Shown: positions 48,426-57,459, counted from the first letter of the stretch. The stretch is DNA of 64,000 bases from Alphaproteobacteria bacterium (GCA_030425185.1 JAUIAU010000005.1:1-64000), one strand, 5' to 3'. The notes: generated from the sequence alone by a model not told the origin. Program-made: numbers and translations.

Positions 48426-49297
48426 CAGGCCGACCGTGCCACGACGGGGGCGACGGGCGTCAGGCGCTCGGCCTGCTTGCGCACCATCTCGCACAGGCTG
48501 GCCTCGCCCGGACAGGACGGGATCGAGGCGATGGCCCCGCCCAGAATATCGTTGAGCCGCTTGATCGCGCCCTGCACGCCATAGGCCTGCACCGCGTTCG
48601 GGCGGGCGTGGATCTCGTCCTGCCCGGCGGGCTTGCCCAGAGTCTCGGCATCGTAGAGCGCGTCGCGCAGATCGTCCGCGACCTGGAAGGCCTCGCCGAT
48701 GCGGGCCCCGAGCTCGGTCCAGGCGTCCGGCTCCTCGCCCGCGGCGATGGCGCCCATCCGGGTCGCCGCGGTGAAGAGGGCGCCGGTCTTGGCGCGGTGA
48801 TAGGCCGACAGGTCGACGTGTGCCTCGCTTTCCCAGCCCTGCCCGGCACAGATGCCGCCCGGCATGCCGGTGAACCACGCCAGTTCCCGCACCAGCTTCA
48901 GGCCGCGGACCGGGTCGCTCTCGGCCGCCTTGGCGACAACGTCGAAGGCCATGACGATCAGTGAGTCGCCGGTCAGCAGCGCCAACGGCTCGGAATAGGC
49001 GACATGCACCGTCGGCTTGCCGCGCCGCATGTCGGCGTCGTCGAAGCAGGGCATGTCATCGTGGACGAGGCTCGCGCAGTGAATCAGTTCGATGGCGGCC
49101 GCCGCGGCATTCGACAGCGCGGGACGGTCGTCCCCGCAGGCCACCGCGACGTTGAGACAGATGGTCGGACGGATCCGGGCCCCGCCCGGCGTCACCGCAT
49201 ACCCGAGCGCACTGGCCAGTTTCGGGGGAACGCTGCCTGACTGCCCGGCCGCAATCGCGGCCTCGAGCGTGGTCTCGATCCGGCTCTTCAGTCCCAT
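48425..49297 (-). CDS. crtE: geranylgeranyl diphosphate synthase
   Basis: CrtE makes GGPP for carotenoids and the pigment tail. The 290-residue protein starts at ATG 49297 (MGLKSRIETTL), with TAGGAGAC upstream; a TTG at 49330 is a weaker option. The first Asp-rich motif is SLVHDDMPCFDDADMRRG and the second is QVADDLRDALYD. It is the first gene of the superoperon that runs to pufC and diverges from crtD across two PpsR boxes. Confidence 0.95.
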   Translation of the reverse strand: MGLKSRIETTLEAAIAAGQSGSVPPKLASALGYAVTPGGARIRPTICLNVAVACGDDRPALSNAAAAAIELIHCASLVHDDMPCFDDADMRRGKPTVHVAYSEPLALLTGDSLIVMAFDVVAKAAESDPVRGLKLVRELAWFTGMPGGICAGQGWESEAHVDLSAYHRAKTGALFTAATRMGAIAAGEEPDAWTELGARIGEAFQVADDLRDALYDAETLGKPAGQDEIHARPNAVQAYGVQGAIKRLNDILGGAIASIPSCPGEASLCEMVRKQAERLTPVAPVVARSA

Positions 49298-49345
49298 GCG
49301 GTCTCCTACGTCTGCCGATTTGCCCTGCAATTCTGACAGGACATG

Positions 49346-49363
49346 TGTAAATTACACTGGACA
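49346..49363. promoter_or_regulatory. PpsR box 1 between crtE and crtD
   Basis: The sequence tgtaaattacactggaca is a perfect TGT-N12-ACA site 48 bases before the crtE start. Confidence 0.85.
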
Positions 49364-49376
49364 CATGGCGTGAGTC

Positions 49377-49394
49377 TGTCAACAGTCTTGGACA
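49377..49394. promoter_or_regulatory. PpsR box 2 between crtE and crtD
   Basis: The sequence tgtcaacagtcttggaca is a perfect TGT-N12-ACA site 15 bases before the crtD start. With box 1 it leaves a 13-base gap, allowing joint control of the divergent crtE and crtD. Confidence 0.85.
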
Positions 49395-49409
49395 GGGGGT
49401 TGAGCCATC

Positions 49410-50981
49410 ATGCAGACATCGTCCGATCGGATCGTGGTGATCGGGGCCGGTATTGCCGGTCTCTCTGCCGCGCTGCGCCTCGCCGGGGCAGGGCGCGAGG
49501 TGATGGTGCTCGAGCGGGCCGCGACCCCCGGCGGCAAGATGCGCACCGTGCCCAGCGCCGCCGGACCGGTGGACGCGGGACCGACCGTGATGACCCTGCG
49601 CCCGGTCTTCGAGGCCTTGTTCGAGAGTGTCGGCGCCCGGCTGTCCGACCATGTTACCCTGCACCCCGAGACGGTGCTTGCCCGGCACTGGTGGTCGGAT
49701 GGCAGCCGCCTCGACCTGCATGCCGACCCGGAGGCCAGCGCCGAGGCCGTGCGCGACTTGGCAGGGCCGAAGGCGGAGACCGAGTTCCGCGCCTTCTCGG
49801 CCGAGGCCGCCCGCCTGTTCCAGACCTTCGACGCCCCGATCATGCGCAGCGCCAGTCCCGGCATCGCGGGGCTGATCCCCCGCGTGCTGGCGGCGCCGGG
49901 CCTGCTGGCCGCGTTGCTGCCGACGGCGACGCTCGCCGGGCGGCTGCGCCACCACTTCGCCGACCCGCGCCTGCGCCAGCTCTTCGGGCGTTACGCCACC
50001 TATGTCGGCGGCTCGCCCTACCGGTCCCCCGCCGTGCTGGGCTTGATCTGGCAGGCCGAGGCGCAGGGCGTCTGGCGGATCGAAGGCGGGATGCATCGCC
50101 TCGCCCGCGCGGTCGCGGACCTGGCCGAGGCGAAGGGCGCCACCTTGCGCTACGGCACCGAGGTCGCCCGGATCGAGATCCAGGGCGGGCGCGTGGCAGC
50201 CGTCCAGACCGCCTCCGGGCAACGCATCCCCTGCGGGCACGTCGTCTTCAACGGCGATCCCCGCGCACTGCATGTCGGGCTGCTGGGCGATCCGGCGCGC
50301 CGGGCGGTGCCGGCCCCCGGTGTCGCGGCGCGGTCGTTGTCGGCCTACGTCTGGACCTTCGCCGCAGCCCCCGAAGGGCAGGACCTCGTGCATCACAACG
50401 TGTTCTTCGGCGATGACCCGCGCGACGAGTTCACGCCCCTGATGCGCGGGCAGATGCCCGTCGATCCCACCCTCTACATCTGCGCCGAGGACCGGGGTGC
50501 GGGCCGCGCGCCCGCCGGGCCCGAGCGCTTCGAGATCATCATGAACGGGCCGCCGGTCGCCGGTCCCGCCCCCGACCGGGAGTTCGAGACATGCCGGACA
50601 CGTACCTTCGCCCGACTGGCGCAGATGGGATTGCGCTTCACCCCGACGCCCGGACGCGACGCCCTGACGACCCCGCACGATTTCGCGCGGCTGTTCCCGG
50701 CGTCGAACGGATCGCTCTACGGGCGCAGCCCGCACGGGATGATGGCGACCTTCCAGCGTCCGCGCGTGCGGACCAGCCTGCCGGGACTCTACCTGGCGGG
50801 GGGCGGCGTGCATCCGGGGGCCGGGATTCCCATGGCGACGCTCTCCGGACAGCACGCGGCCGAGGCGATCTTGAGCGCCCGAACTTCGCGCTCGATGTCC
50901 CGCCCGACGGTTATGCGTGGTGGTATGTCGACGGTATCTCGGACTGCGGCACGCGGGCCATCTCGATCATCGCCTTCATAG
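49410..50981 (+). CDS. crtD: hydroxyneurosporene/methoxyneurosporene desaturase CrtD
   Basis: CrtD introduces the C-3,4 double bond in the spheroidene pathway. The 523-residue FAD protein starts with VVIGAGIAGLSAALRLAGAG and has ATPGGKMRT, VDAGPTVMT and, near its normal end, GLYLAGGGVHPGAGIPMATL and AAEAIL. After residue about 487 the reading frame continues for about 35 residues of Ser/Arg-rich sequence (ARTSRSMSRPT...) that overlaps the conserved CrtC coding frame. Homologues stop near AAEAIL, so the tail is probably an artefact or the result of a frameshift at the crtC junction. Confidence 0.93.
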   Translation: MQTSSDRIVVIGAGIAGLSAALRLAGAGREVMVLERAATPGGKMRTVPSAAGPVDAGPTVMTLRPVFEALFESVGARLSDHVTLHPETVLARHWWSDGSRLDLHADPEASAEAVRDLAGPKAETEFRAFSAEAARLFQTFDAPIMRSASPGIAGLIPRVLAAPGLLAALLPTATLAGRLRHHFADPRLRQLFGRYATYVGGSPYRSPAVLGLIWQAEAQGVWRIEGGMHRLARAVADLAEAKGATLRYGTEVARIEIQGGRVAAVQTASGQRIPCGHVVFNGDPRALHVGLLGDPARRAVPAPGVAARSLSAYVWTFAAAPEGQDLVHHNVFFGDDPRDEFTPLMRGQMPVDPTLYICAEDRGAGRAPAGPERFEIIMNGPPVAGPAPDREFETCRTRTFARLAQMGLRFTPTPGRDALTTPHDFARLFPASNGSLYGRSPHGMMATFQRPRVRTSLPGLYLAGGGVHPGAGIPMATLSGQHAAEAILSARTSRSMSRPTVMRGGMSTVSRTAARGPSRSSPS

Positions 50982-51802
50982 GCTCGGTCTTCTCGCCCTG
51001 GTACCGCTGGTCGGGGCGGCGCGATCCGCACAACCATGTCTGCATCAACGTCGCGACCTACGGGCCGGGCGGGCGCTTCACGATGACCGACCGGGGCCGC
51101 ACCGCGCTGCGCCAGACCGAGGACAGCTTCACCGTCGGCCCGAGCCATCTCAGCTGGGAAGGCGACCGGCTGGTGATCGAGGTGAACGAGATCAGCAATC
51201 CCGTCATCTCGCGCGTGAAGGGCCGCATCGTGCTGCACCCGACCGGCCTGACCGGGGTCGAGCTGCCGCTGACCCCGGACGGTGCCCATGTCTGGCGGCC
51301 CTTCGCGCCCAGCGCCGAGATCGAAGTCGACCTCGGCCAGGACGGCTGGAAATGGCGCGGACACGGGTACTTCGACGCCAACTTCGGTACCCGCGCGCTC
51401 GAGGCCGACTTCAGCCACTGGTGCTGGGGACGGTTCCCGCTGCCCGATGGCGCGGCCTGCTTCTACGACGCGCAGTTCCGCGACGGCTCGGCGCTCGATT
51501 TCGCGGTGAAGTTCGGCCACGACGGCAGCGTGCAACAGATGGAACCGCCCCCGGTCACCCGCTTCGCCCGGTCGATCTGGGGTGTGCGGCGCGAAACCCG
51601 CTGCGACCCCGGGGACACGCCGAAGCAGGTGCAGTTCATGCTGGAGGCGCCGTTCTACTCGCGCGCGGGGGTCGAGACGACGATCAACGGGTACCGGTCA
51701 CGCGGCGTGCACGAGGCGCTCGACCTCGACCGCTTCCGGGGGCCATGGCTGATGCCGATGCTGGCGGTGCGGGTCCCGCGGCGTCCGGGCTGGCGGTTCT
51801 AG
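50873..51802 (+). CDS. crtC: carotenoid 1,2-hydratase CrtC, 5' end unresolved
   Basis: CrtC adds water to the terminal double bond of neurosporene/lycopene derivatives. Conserved coding starts at about ERPNFALDVPPDGYAWWYVD and includes IIAFIGSVFSPWYRW, CINVATYGPGGRFTMTDRG and the lipocalin-like core to the stop at 51802. No ATG, GTG or TTG occurs in this frame between the crtD body and the conserved region. The nearest in-frame ATG upstream (50591) would add about 94 residues of crtD-shadow sequence. I therefore give the extent of the conserved frame (309 residues) rather than a true start. A one-base indel is likely. The stop overlaps the convergent tspO stop. Confidence 0.85.
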   Translation, partial: ERPNFALDVPPDGYAWWYVDGISDCGTRAISIIAFIGSVFSPWYRWSGRRDPHNHVCINVATYGPGGRFTMTDRGRTALRQTEDSFTVGPSHLSWEGDRLVIEVNEISNPVISRVKGRIVLHPTGLTGVELPLTPDGAHVWRPFAPSAEIEVDLGQDGWKWRGHGYFDANFGTRALEADFSHWCWGRFPLPDGAACFYDAQFRDGSALDFAVKFGHDGSVQQMEPPPVTRFARSIWGVRRETRCDPGDTPKQVQFMLEAPFYSRAGVETTINGYRSRGVHEALDLDRFRGPWLMPMLAVRVPRRPGWRF

Positions 51803-52281
51803 GCTTCCGCGCTGCGGGGCGCGTTGGCCTCGTCCGGGTTCAGCCACCAGACCGCCGCGTTCAGCGACGCCGCCACCGTCACCCAGACTAGGTAGGGCAC
51901 CATCAACCAGCCTGCGAAGGGCTCGACGAGGAAGGTGTTGATCGTCGCACCCAGTACCGCGACCCAGAGCGCCGCGATCACGACCATGCCCGCCTTGATG
52001 CGGTGCAGGCCGAAGAAGACCGGGGTCCAGAGGGTGTTCAGCGCGATCTGCAGCGCCCAGAATGCCATCGCCATGGCGCTGCCCGGTGCCCCGGCCACGC
52101 GGGACGCGGCGACCGCGATGACGATGTAGAGCACGGTCCAGACCACCGGGAACGCCCATTTGGGCGGGTTCCAGGCGGGTTTCTTCAGGCTTTCGTACCA
52201 GCTTCCGGGCGGAAACATCGATCCTGTCGCCGCCGCCGTGCAGCACGCGCCAAGGAAAATGATGAAGAGAGACCAATCCAT
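51799..52281 (-). CDS. tspO: TspO/CrtK tryptophan-rich sensory protein
   Basis: This outer-membrane-associated TspO/MBR protein binds porphyrins and modulates photosynthesis gene expression in Rhodobacter. The 160-residue protein (ATG 52281; a GTG at 52287 would add two residues) has five helices and the signature PPGSWYESLKKPAWNPPKWA, WTVLYIVIAVAASRV, LQIALNTLWTPVFFGLH. It lies in the usual place between crtB and crtC, and its TAG overlaps the crtC stop by 3 bases. Confidence 0.95.
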   Translation of the reverse strand: MDWSLFIIFLGACCTAAATGSMFPPGSWYESLKKPAWNPPKWAFPVVWTVLYIVIAVAASRVAGAPGSAMAMAFWALQIALNTLWTPVFFGLHRIKAGMVVIAALWVAVLGATINTFLVEPFAGWLMVPYLVWVTVAASLNAAVWWLNPDEANAPRSAEA

Positions 52282-52324
52282 GCCCACTCAGGTAGGCAGG
52301 GTTTGCAAAAAGGGAAGGGCGCGC

Positions 52325-53335
52325 TCAGGCGCCGTGCATCTCGCGGTCTTTCGCTTCCAGTTGCGCGAACAGGGCGACGACGCTGTCACTCCAGCTTTCG
52401 CGCGGCCTGCGGTCGGCAGCGGCATCGACGAGGAACGCGGTTTCCGGCAGCGGCCGCGCATGCAGGACGGCGCTGGTCGGCGTCAGCATCCCGGTCGCGG
52501 TGCGAACTCCGGCCTGCACCGCCCCTGCCAGCTTGTCCCGGCGGGTCGTGTGGGCCCGGTAGCCGATGTTGTCATAGCGCTTCGCCACCAGGTCCGCCCC
52601 GATCCCGGCATAGATCAGCCGCGCGGCCCAGATCGCGGGCCGGGCGCGGCGCGGCAGGGCATCGATCCCGGCCTCGGACCGGGTGTACAGGCGGTCGGCC
52701 TCGGCCAAGAGCGCGCGCGTGATCCGGGTCAGCGCCTCGGACCGGCGCGGCGCTGTCAGGAAGGCCTCCGGGTCGAGTCCCTCGGCGCGCATCCGGTCCA
52801 TCGGCAAGTAGAGCCGCCCTTCCCGCGCATCCTCGCCCACGTCGCGGGCGATGTTCGTCAACTGCATCGCCACGCCCAGGTCGCAGGCGCGCGCCAGTGC
52901 ATCGGCGTCGCGCACGCCCATCAGCACCGCCATCATCGCCCCGACGGTCGACGCGACGCGGGCCGAGTAGGCGCGCACCTCGGACAGGGTCTCGTAGCGG
53001 CGTCCCATCGCGTCCCAGGCGAAGCCCTCCAGCAGGGCCTCGGGCAGGGCACGCGGCATCCGGTGCGTTTCGACCATGTGGGCGAAGGCGCGGTCGGCGG
53101 GCTGGTTCAGCGGACGCCCCTGGTAGGCGAGGTCGAGACGGTCCCGGAGCGACAGCACCGCCGCCGCCTTTTCCTCGTTCAGGTCGACGGCGTCGTCGGC
53201 GCAGCGGCAGAAGGCATAGAGCGCCAGTGCCGGATCCCGCACCCGGCGCGGCAGTAGGCGCGAGGCGGCATGGAACGACAACGACCCGTGCCGGATCGCC
53301 TCGCGGCAATGATCGAGGTCGGCTTCGTGCGTCAT
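52325..53335 (-). CDS. crtB: phytoene synthase
   Basis: CrtB condenses two GGPP to phytoene. The 336-residue protein starts at ATG 53335 (4-base overlap with crtI). It has YAFCRCADDAVD (first Asp motif), QLTNIARDVGEDAREGRLYLP (in part; second motif) and AARLIYAGIG. Length is typical. It is transcribed with crtI from the crtI PpsR-controlled promoter. Confidence 0.96.
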   Translation of the reverse strand: MTHEADLDHCREAIRHGSLSFHAASRLLPRRVRDPALALYAFCRCADDAVDLNEEKAAAVLSLRDRLDLAYQGRPLNQPADRAFAHMVETHRMPRALPEALLEGFAWDAMGRRYETLSEVRAYSARVASTVGAMMAVLMGVRDADALARACDLGVAMQLTNIARDVGEDAREGRLYLPMDRMRAEGLDPEAFLTAPRRSEALTRITRALLAEADRLYTRSEAGIDALPRRARPAIWAARLIYAGIGADLVAKRYDNIGYRAHTTRRDKLAGAVQAGVRTATGMLTPTSAVLHARPLPETAFLVDAAADRRPRESWSDSVVALFAQLEAKDREMHGA

Positions 53336-54906
53336 TCGGCAGCCATCGGCAGCGGCATCCCTTCGGTGACGGTCGCGGCATCCGGGACCAGCTTCGACAG
53401 GACCTCGGCCGACGACACCACGCCGGGCACGCCCGCGCCCGGATGCGTCCCGGCCCCCACGAGGTAGAGCCCGCGCGCCTCTTCCGAGATGTTGTGCGGC
53501 CGGAACCATGCCGATTGCAGGATGCGCGGCTCAAGCGAGAAGCCCGCCCCGAGCGGCGACAGGTAGCGGTCGCGGAAGGTTTCCGGCGTGAACACGACCT
53601 CGGTCGTCAGGTGATCGCGGAACCCGGGGATCAGCTTCTCCAGCACCGCGGCAACCTTCGCCTTGTAGCGCTCGGCCTCCTGCGCCCAGTCGGTGCCGCC
53701 CGCAAAGCCGAGATGCGGCACGGGCGAGAGGGCATAGAAGGTGTCGCCGTCTTCGGGCGCGACGCCGGGATCGGTCACCGAGGGCCGGTGAACGTAGAGG
53801 CTCATGTCGTCGGAGAGTCGCCCGTTGTGGAAGATGTCGCGCAACAGCCCCTCGTAGCGCGGTCCGCTGACGATGGTGTGGTGCCCGACATCGGCCCATT
53901 TGCCCTTGGTGCCCCGGGTCCCGAAGTACCACACGAAGAGGCCCATGGACCATTTCGCGCGCTTCAGTTTGGCGTCGGACCAGCGCTTGCGGGGCGCCTT
54001 GCGCAGAAGGCGGCTGTAAGTGTGACCCGCGTCGGCATTCGACACGACGAGGGGCGCGCGCAGCACCTCACCGCCCGCCAGCCTGACGCCTTCGGCCGCG
54101 TTGTCGCGGATCAGGATTTCGTCGACGGTCTGGCCCAGTCGGATCATGCCGCCCTGCGCGCGCACGACTTTCGCCATCGCGTCGGCAATCGCCTGCACGC
54201 CGCCCATCGCGTAATGCACCCCGAATTCCTTCTCGAGATGGCTGACCAGCGCATACATCGACGTCACGTTGCGCGGGTCGCCCCCGATGAAGAGGGGGTG
54301 GAACGACAGCGCCATGCGCAGGTAGGGGTTCTTCACCCGCTTCTTCGCCAGCGTGAGGATGGACTGGTCGGCGCGCAGGACACCGAAGGTCGGCAGGACC
54401 TTCACGGTATCCCAGATCCGGTGCATCGGCTCGGCGACCATGCCCTCGAAGCCGACGAGGTAGCGCCGCTCGGCATCCTTCAGGAACTGCCGGTATCCCC
54501 GCACGTCCGCGGGTGACAGGCGGGCCACCTCGGCCTCCATCGCCTTGGTGGACTGGCGCGCGGTGAAGACCGTGCCGTCCGGCCAGCGGATCTCGTAGAA
54601 CGGGTCGAGCGGACGCAGGTCCACGTCCTGGTGGAAGTCGCGGCCGCAAGCCGCCCAGAGCTTCTCGTAGACCTGCGGCACCGTCACGATGGTCGGGCCG
54701 AGGTCAAAGCGGTGTCCGTCCTGCGTGATCGAGGAGCCCCGTCCGCCATGCCGGTCGAGCCGGTCGATGACGGTGACCGCGTAGCCCTTCGCCCCGAGGC
54801 GCATGGCCGAAGCGAGACCGCCCAGACCTGCGCCGATGACGATGGCCTCGGGTCGGCCGGGAGTGACGGGCGCGCCCGCGCGAATGGGATCGACTCGTGT
54901 CATCAT
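53332..54906 (-). CDS. crtI: phytoene desaturase
   Basis: CrtI desaturates phytoene to neurosporene or lycopene. The 524-residue protein starts at ATG 54906 (a second ATG follows at 54903). It has the FAD fold AIVIGAGLGGLASAMRLGAK, FDLGPTIVTVP, ALSFHPLFIGGDP and the C-terminal GLYLVGAGTHPGAGVPGV. A PpsR box lies 17 bases before the start. Unlike Rhodobacter, crtA is not divergent from it; glutaredoxin is. Confidence 0.96.
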   Translation of the reverse strand: MMTRVDPIRAGAPVTPGRPEAIVIGAGLGGLASAMRLGAKGYAVTVIDRLDRHGGRGSSITQDGHRFDLGPTIVTVPQVYEKLWAACGRDFHQDVDLRPLDPFYEIRWPDGTVFTARQSTKAMEAEVARLSPADVRGYRQFLKDAERRYLVGFEGMVAEPMHRIWDTVKVLPTFGVLRADQSILTLAKKRVKNPYLRMALSFHPLFIGGDPRNVTSMYALVSHLEKEFGVHYAMGGVQAIADAMAKVVRAQGGMIRLGQTVDEILIRDNAAEGVRLAGGEVLRAPLVVSNADAGHTYSRLLRKAPRKRWSDAKLKRAKWSMGLFVWYFGTRGTKGKWADVGHHTIVSGPRYEGLLRDIFHNGRLSDDMSLYVHRPSVTDPGVAPEDGDTFYALSPVPHLGFAGGTDWAQEAERYKAKVAAVLEKLIPGFRDHLTTEVVFTPETFRDRYLSPLGAGFSLEPRILQSAWFRPHNISEEARGLYLVGAGTHPGAGVPGVVSSAEVLSKLVPDAATVTEGMPLPMAAE

Positions 54907-54922
54907 GCTCTCACGGTAGGAC

Positions 54923-54940
54923 TGTCTAGTTTGATTTACA
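54923..54940. promoter_or_regulatory. PpsR box upstream of crtI
   Basis: The sequence tgtctagtttgatttaca is a perfect TGT-N12-ACA site. On the minus strand TTGGAC lies 18 bases upstream of AACTAG-like -10 sequence, so the box probably sits in the crtI promoter. Confidence 0.8.
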
Positions 54941-55070
54941 ATACGGCTGTCCAACCGGATCACTCTTTCCGGTCCGAACGCGCGGTTTTCGTCCTGTCGC
55001 GGCGCTGCGCCGGGGGTGACAGGCAGGCCCTCAGCGCCTAAATCCCCAAGGACTGACACGCGGAGGCACC

Positions 55071-55328
55071 ATGGCGACCGTCGAGATCTACACCACGCCC
55101 ACCTGCGGCTTCTGCATGATGGCCAAGCGCCTGCTCAGCCAGAAGGGTGTCGCCTTCTCGGAGACCGACGTCTCGCGCGATCCGGCCCTGCGGCAGGCGA
55201 TGATCCAGCGCGCCAACGGTGGCTACACGGTCCCGCAGATCTTCATCGACGGCACCCATGTCGGCGGCTGCGACGATCTCTATGCCCTCGAACGGGCGGG
55301 CAAGCTCGACCCGATGCTCGCCGCCTGA
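55071..55328 (+). CDS. grxC: glutaredoxin 3
   Basis: The 85-residue thiol-disulfide oxidoreductase has the active site TPTCGFCMMAKRLL (CxxC form), the cis-proline segment TVPQIFIDGTHVGG and CDDLYALERAGKL. It is preceded by an AGGCACC-type site. It overlaps the next gene (TGATG). In Rhodobacterales this gene usually follows comF, but here comF is 6 kb away in the opposite orientation. Confidence 0.95.
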   Translation: MATVEIYTTPTCGFCMMAKRLLSQKGVAFSETDVSRDPALRQAMIQRANGGYTVPQIFIDGTHVGGCDDLYALERAGKLDPMLAA

Positions 55329-56161
55329 TGCGCGCCGCGCTGATCCAGATGACCTCGTCCGACCAGCCGGACGAGAACCTCGCGCAGGCCACCGCGCTGA
55401 TCGAAGCTGCCGCCGCCGAGGGCGCCGGCTTCGTCCTGACCCCGGAAGTGACCAATTGCGTCTCCGGCAGCCGCGCGCACCAGCACGAGGTGCTGCGGAC
55501 CGAGGACGCGGACCCGGTGCTGGCCGGTCTGCGCGACCTCTCGGCCAAGCACGGGCTCTGGACGCTGATCGGCTCGCTCGCGCTGAAGACGGACGATCCC
55601 GACGGGCGCTTCGCCAACAGGTCCTTCCTCGTCGGGCCGGACGGCGGCATCGTGGCGCGCTACGACAAGATCCACATGTTCGACGTCCAGATCACCGAGA
55701 CCGAGACCTACCGCGAATCCGCCGGGTTCCGGCCGGGCGACCGCGCCGTTCTGGCCGAAACGCCCTTCGGCACGGTCGGCCTGACGGTCTGTTACGACGT
55801 GCGGTTCCCGCATCTCTACCGCGCGCTGGCGCAGGCCGGGGCCGAGATCCTGACCGTGCCCGCCGCCTTTTCCACCGCCACCGGGCCCGGGCACTGGCAG
55901 ACTCTGCTGCAGGCCCGCGCGATCGAGTGCGGCGCCTACGTCCTGGCGCCCGCGCAGACCGGCGTGCATCCGACGTCGACCGACAAGCGGCGCGCCACGC
56001 ACGGGCATTCGCTGGCCATCGACCCCTGGGGGACCGTGCTGGCCGACGGCGGCACCGCGCCCGGCGTGACTCTGGTCGAGATCGACCGCGCGACCGTCGC
56101 CGGGGTGCGGCAGAAACTGCCTTCCCTTTCGGGCGACCGTGCCTATGCTGCACCGTCATGA
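55328..56161 (+). CDS. nitrilase-superfamily amidohydrolase (Nit-like)
   Basis: The 277-residue protein starts at ATG 55328. The catalytic triad is visible: Glu in VLTPEVTNC, Lys in RYDKIHMFDV and Cys in LTVCYDVRFPHLYR. This matches the Nit1/Nit2-like branch, whose members repair deaminated glutathione. That substrate would fit its coupling to glutaredoxin but is inferred. The next gene overlaps it by 4 bases. Confidence 0.92.
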   Translation: MRAALIQMTSSDQPDENLAQATALIEAAAAEGAGFVLTPEVTNCVSGSRAHQHEVLRTEDADPVLAGLRDLSAKHGLWTLIGSLALKTDDPDGRFANRSFLVGPDGGIVARYDKIHMFDVQITETETYRESAGFRPGDRAVLAETPFGTVGLTVCYDVRFPHLYRALAQAGAEILTVPAAFSTATGPGHWQTLLQARAIECGAYVLAPAQTGVHPTSTDKRRATHGHSLAIDPWGTVLADGGTAPGVTLVEIDRATVAGVRQKLPSLSGDRAYAAPS

Positions 56162-56607
56162 ACGACGGGCCCGTGGCTGACCCTCTCGCGGTCGCGCTCT
56201 TCAGCGAACTTCTGACCGCCGAGCAGCTTGCACGCAACCGCCTCTCCAAGGCGTTGCCCAAAGGCATGGAAATCAGCCATTTCGCCGTGCTGAACCATCT
56301 CGCCAACCTCGGGGACGAGCGCACGCCCGCGCAACTGGCGCGCACGTTTCACGTCACCAAAGGCGCGATGACCAATACGCTGGGCAAGCTCGAGTGGGCC
56401 GGCCATGTCCACATCCGGCCCGACTGGGACGACGCGCGCCGCAAGATGGTGGCGATCAGCCCCTCGGGGCGCCGGGCCCGAGATGCGGCAATCCAGTCGA
56501 TGACCCCTATGCTGGCGGACGTGGTGCGCGATGTCGGCCCCGAGAAGGTCCGCGCCGCCCTGCCCGTCCTACACGAGCTGCGTCGACGGCTGGGCGAAGA
56601 GACCTAG
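56158..56607 (+). CDS. MarR-family transcriptional regulator
   Basis: The 149-residue protein has a winged helix-turn-helix with MEISHFAVLNHLANLGDERT, PAQLARTFHVTKGAMTNTLGKLE and the wing RPDWDDARRKMVAISPSG. The ligand and target are unknown. Its 3' end overlaps the convergent bchO 3' end by 39 bases, so the two mRNAs are antisense there. Confidence 0.92.
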   Translation: MNDGPVADPLAVALFSELLTAEQLARNRLSKALPKGMEISHFAVLNHLANLGDERTPAQLARTFHVTKGAMTNTLGKLEWAGHVHIRPDWDDARRKMVAISPSGRRARDAAIQSMTPMLADVVRDVGPEKVRAALPVLHELRRRLGEET

Positions 56608-57459
56608 CTCCGCCAGCCACGGCTCGATCTCGGCCAGGACCGCGTCCGGGTCTTCCTCGTGCATCAGGTGGCCCAGCGCGGGCAGGTCGCGGTGCGTGGC
56701 CTGCGGCAGCCGGGTCGCGGCGCGGGCACTCGTGTCGGGGGCGACCGCCTTGTCGCGCGCGCCGGTCAGCGACAGCACCGGCACCCGGATCTGCGGCAGC
56801 CGCGCGATCAGCGGGCGCAGGTCCCAGACCGACATCATGGTCAGCGCCCCGTCCACGTGCGCCCGGTCCCGCACTAGCCGGAAATAGGGCCGCAACTGCG
56901 CCGGGCTCAGGCGGCTGCCGGTCGCGGCGATCATCTGGCCCACGTTGCGCGGCGTCGCGGTGCGGGCAAAGAAGAGCGCGGTGAAGGGATTGACCGCCAG
57001 CACCTTGGCGAGGAACGGGAACAGCCACCCGGCGACGCCCTGGAACTCGGCCAGCGCCCCGTTCAGCGTGACGATCCCCTTCAGCGGAAGCCGGTCCGCC
57101 AGCTCCAGCGCGACAGCCCCCCCGGCGGAATGCCCGATCACCGCCACCGGGGACAGGCGCTCGGCCGCCATCAGCGCGGCGATGTCCTCGGCCACCTGCG
57201 GAAGCCGGGCCCGAGACAGCCCCGCGCGCCGGGTAAACCCGTGACCGGGCAGGTCGAGGGCCATGACCCGCCAGCGCCGCGCCAGCCTGGGCATTAGGTC
57301 CGCAAAGGAATGAGACGACGCGCCGGCCCCGTGCAGCAGCAACAGAAGCGGGGCCTGCTTCGGCCCCATCTCCTGCAGATGCCAGGTCGTGCCGTTGACC
57401 GTCCGGAACCGGCTGACCCCGGCCAGCGGCCAGTCGGCCTTTTCCGCCTCCCAGTTCAC
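56569..57459 (-). CDS. bchO: BchO, alpha/beta hydrolase of the bchIDO operon
   Basis: The 296-residue protein has LLLLHGAGASSHSFADLMP, the nucleophile elbow VIGHSAGGAVALELAD, an acid residue in TGARDKAVAP and a late histidine in ALGHLMHEEDPD. It matches BchO, encoded with magnesium chelatase subunits and of uncertain function. It overlaps bchD by 4 bases. Confidence 0.94.
   Translation of the reverse strand: MNWEAEKADWPLAGVSRFRTVNGTTWHLQEMGPKQAPLLLLLHGAGASSHSFADLMPRLARRWRVMALDLPGHGFTRRAGLSRARLPQVAEDIAALMAAERLSPVAVIGHSAGGAVALELADRLPLKGIVTLNGALAEFQGVAGWLFPFLAKVLAVNPFTALFFARTATPRNVGQMIAATGSRLSPAQLRPYFRLVRDRAHVDGALTMMSVWDLRPLIARLPQIRVPVLSLTGARDKAVAPDTSARAATRLPQATHRDLPALGHLMHEEDPDAVLAEIEPWLAELGLFAQPSTQLV

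Noticed and set aside
54941-55070. Missing crtA next to crtI, first read as gene loss
   Set aside because: crtA is present at 60204-60935 in front of bchI, so the gene was moved rather than lost.
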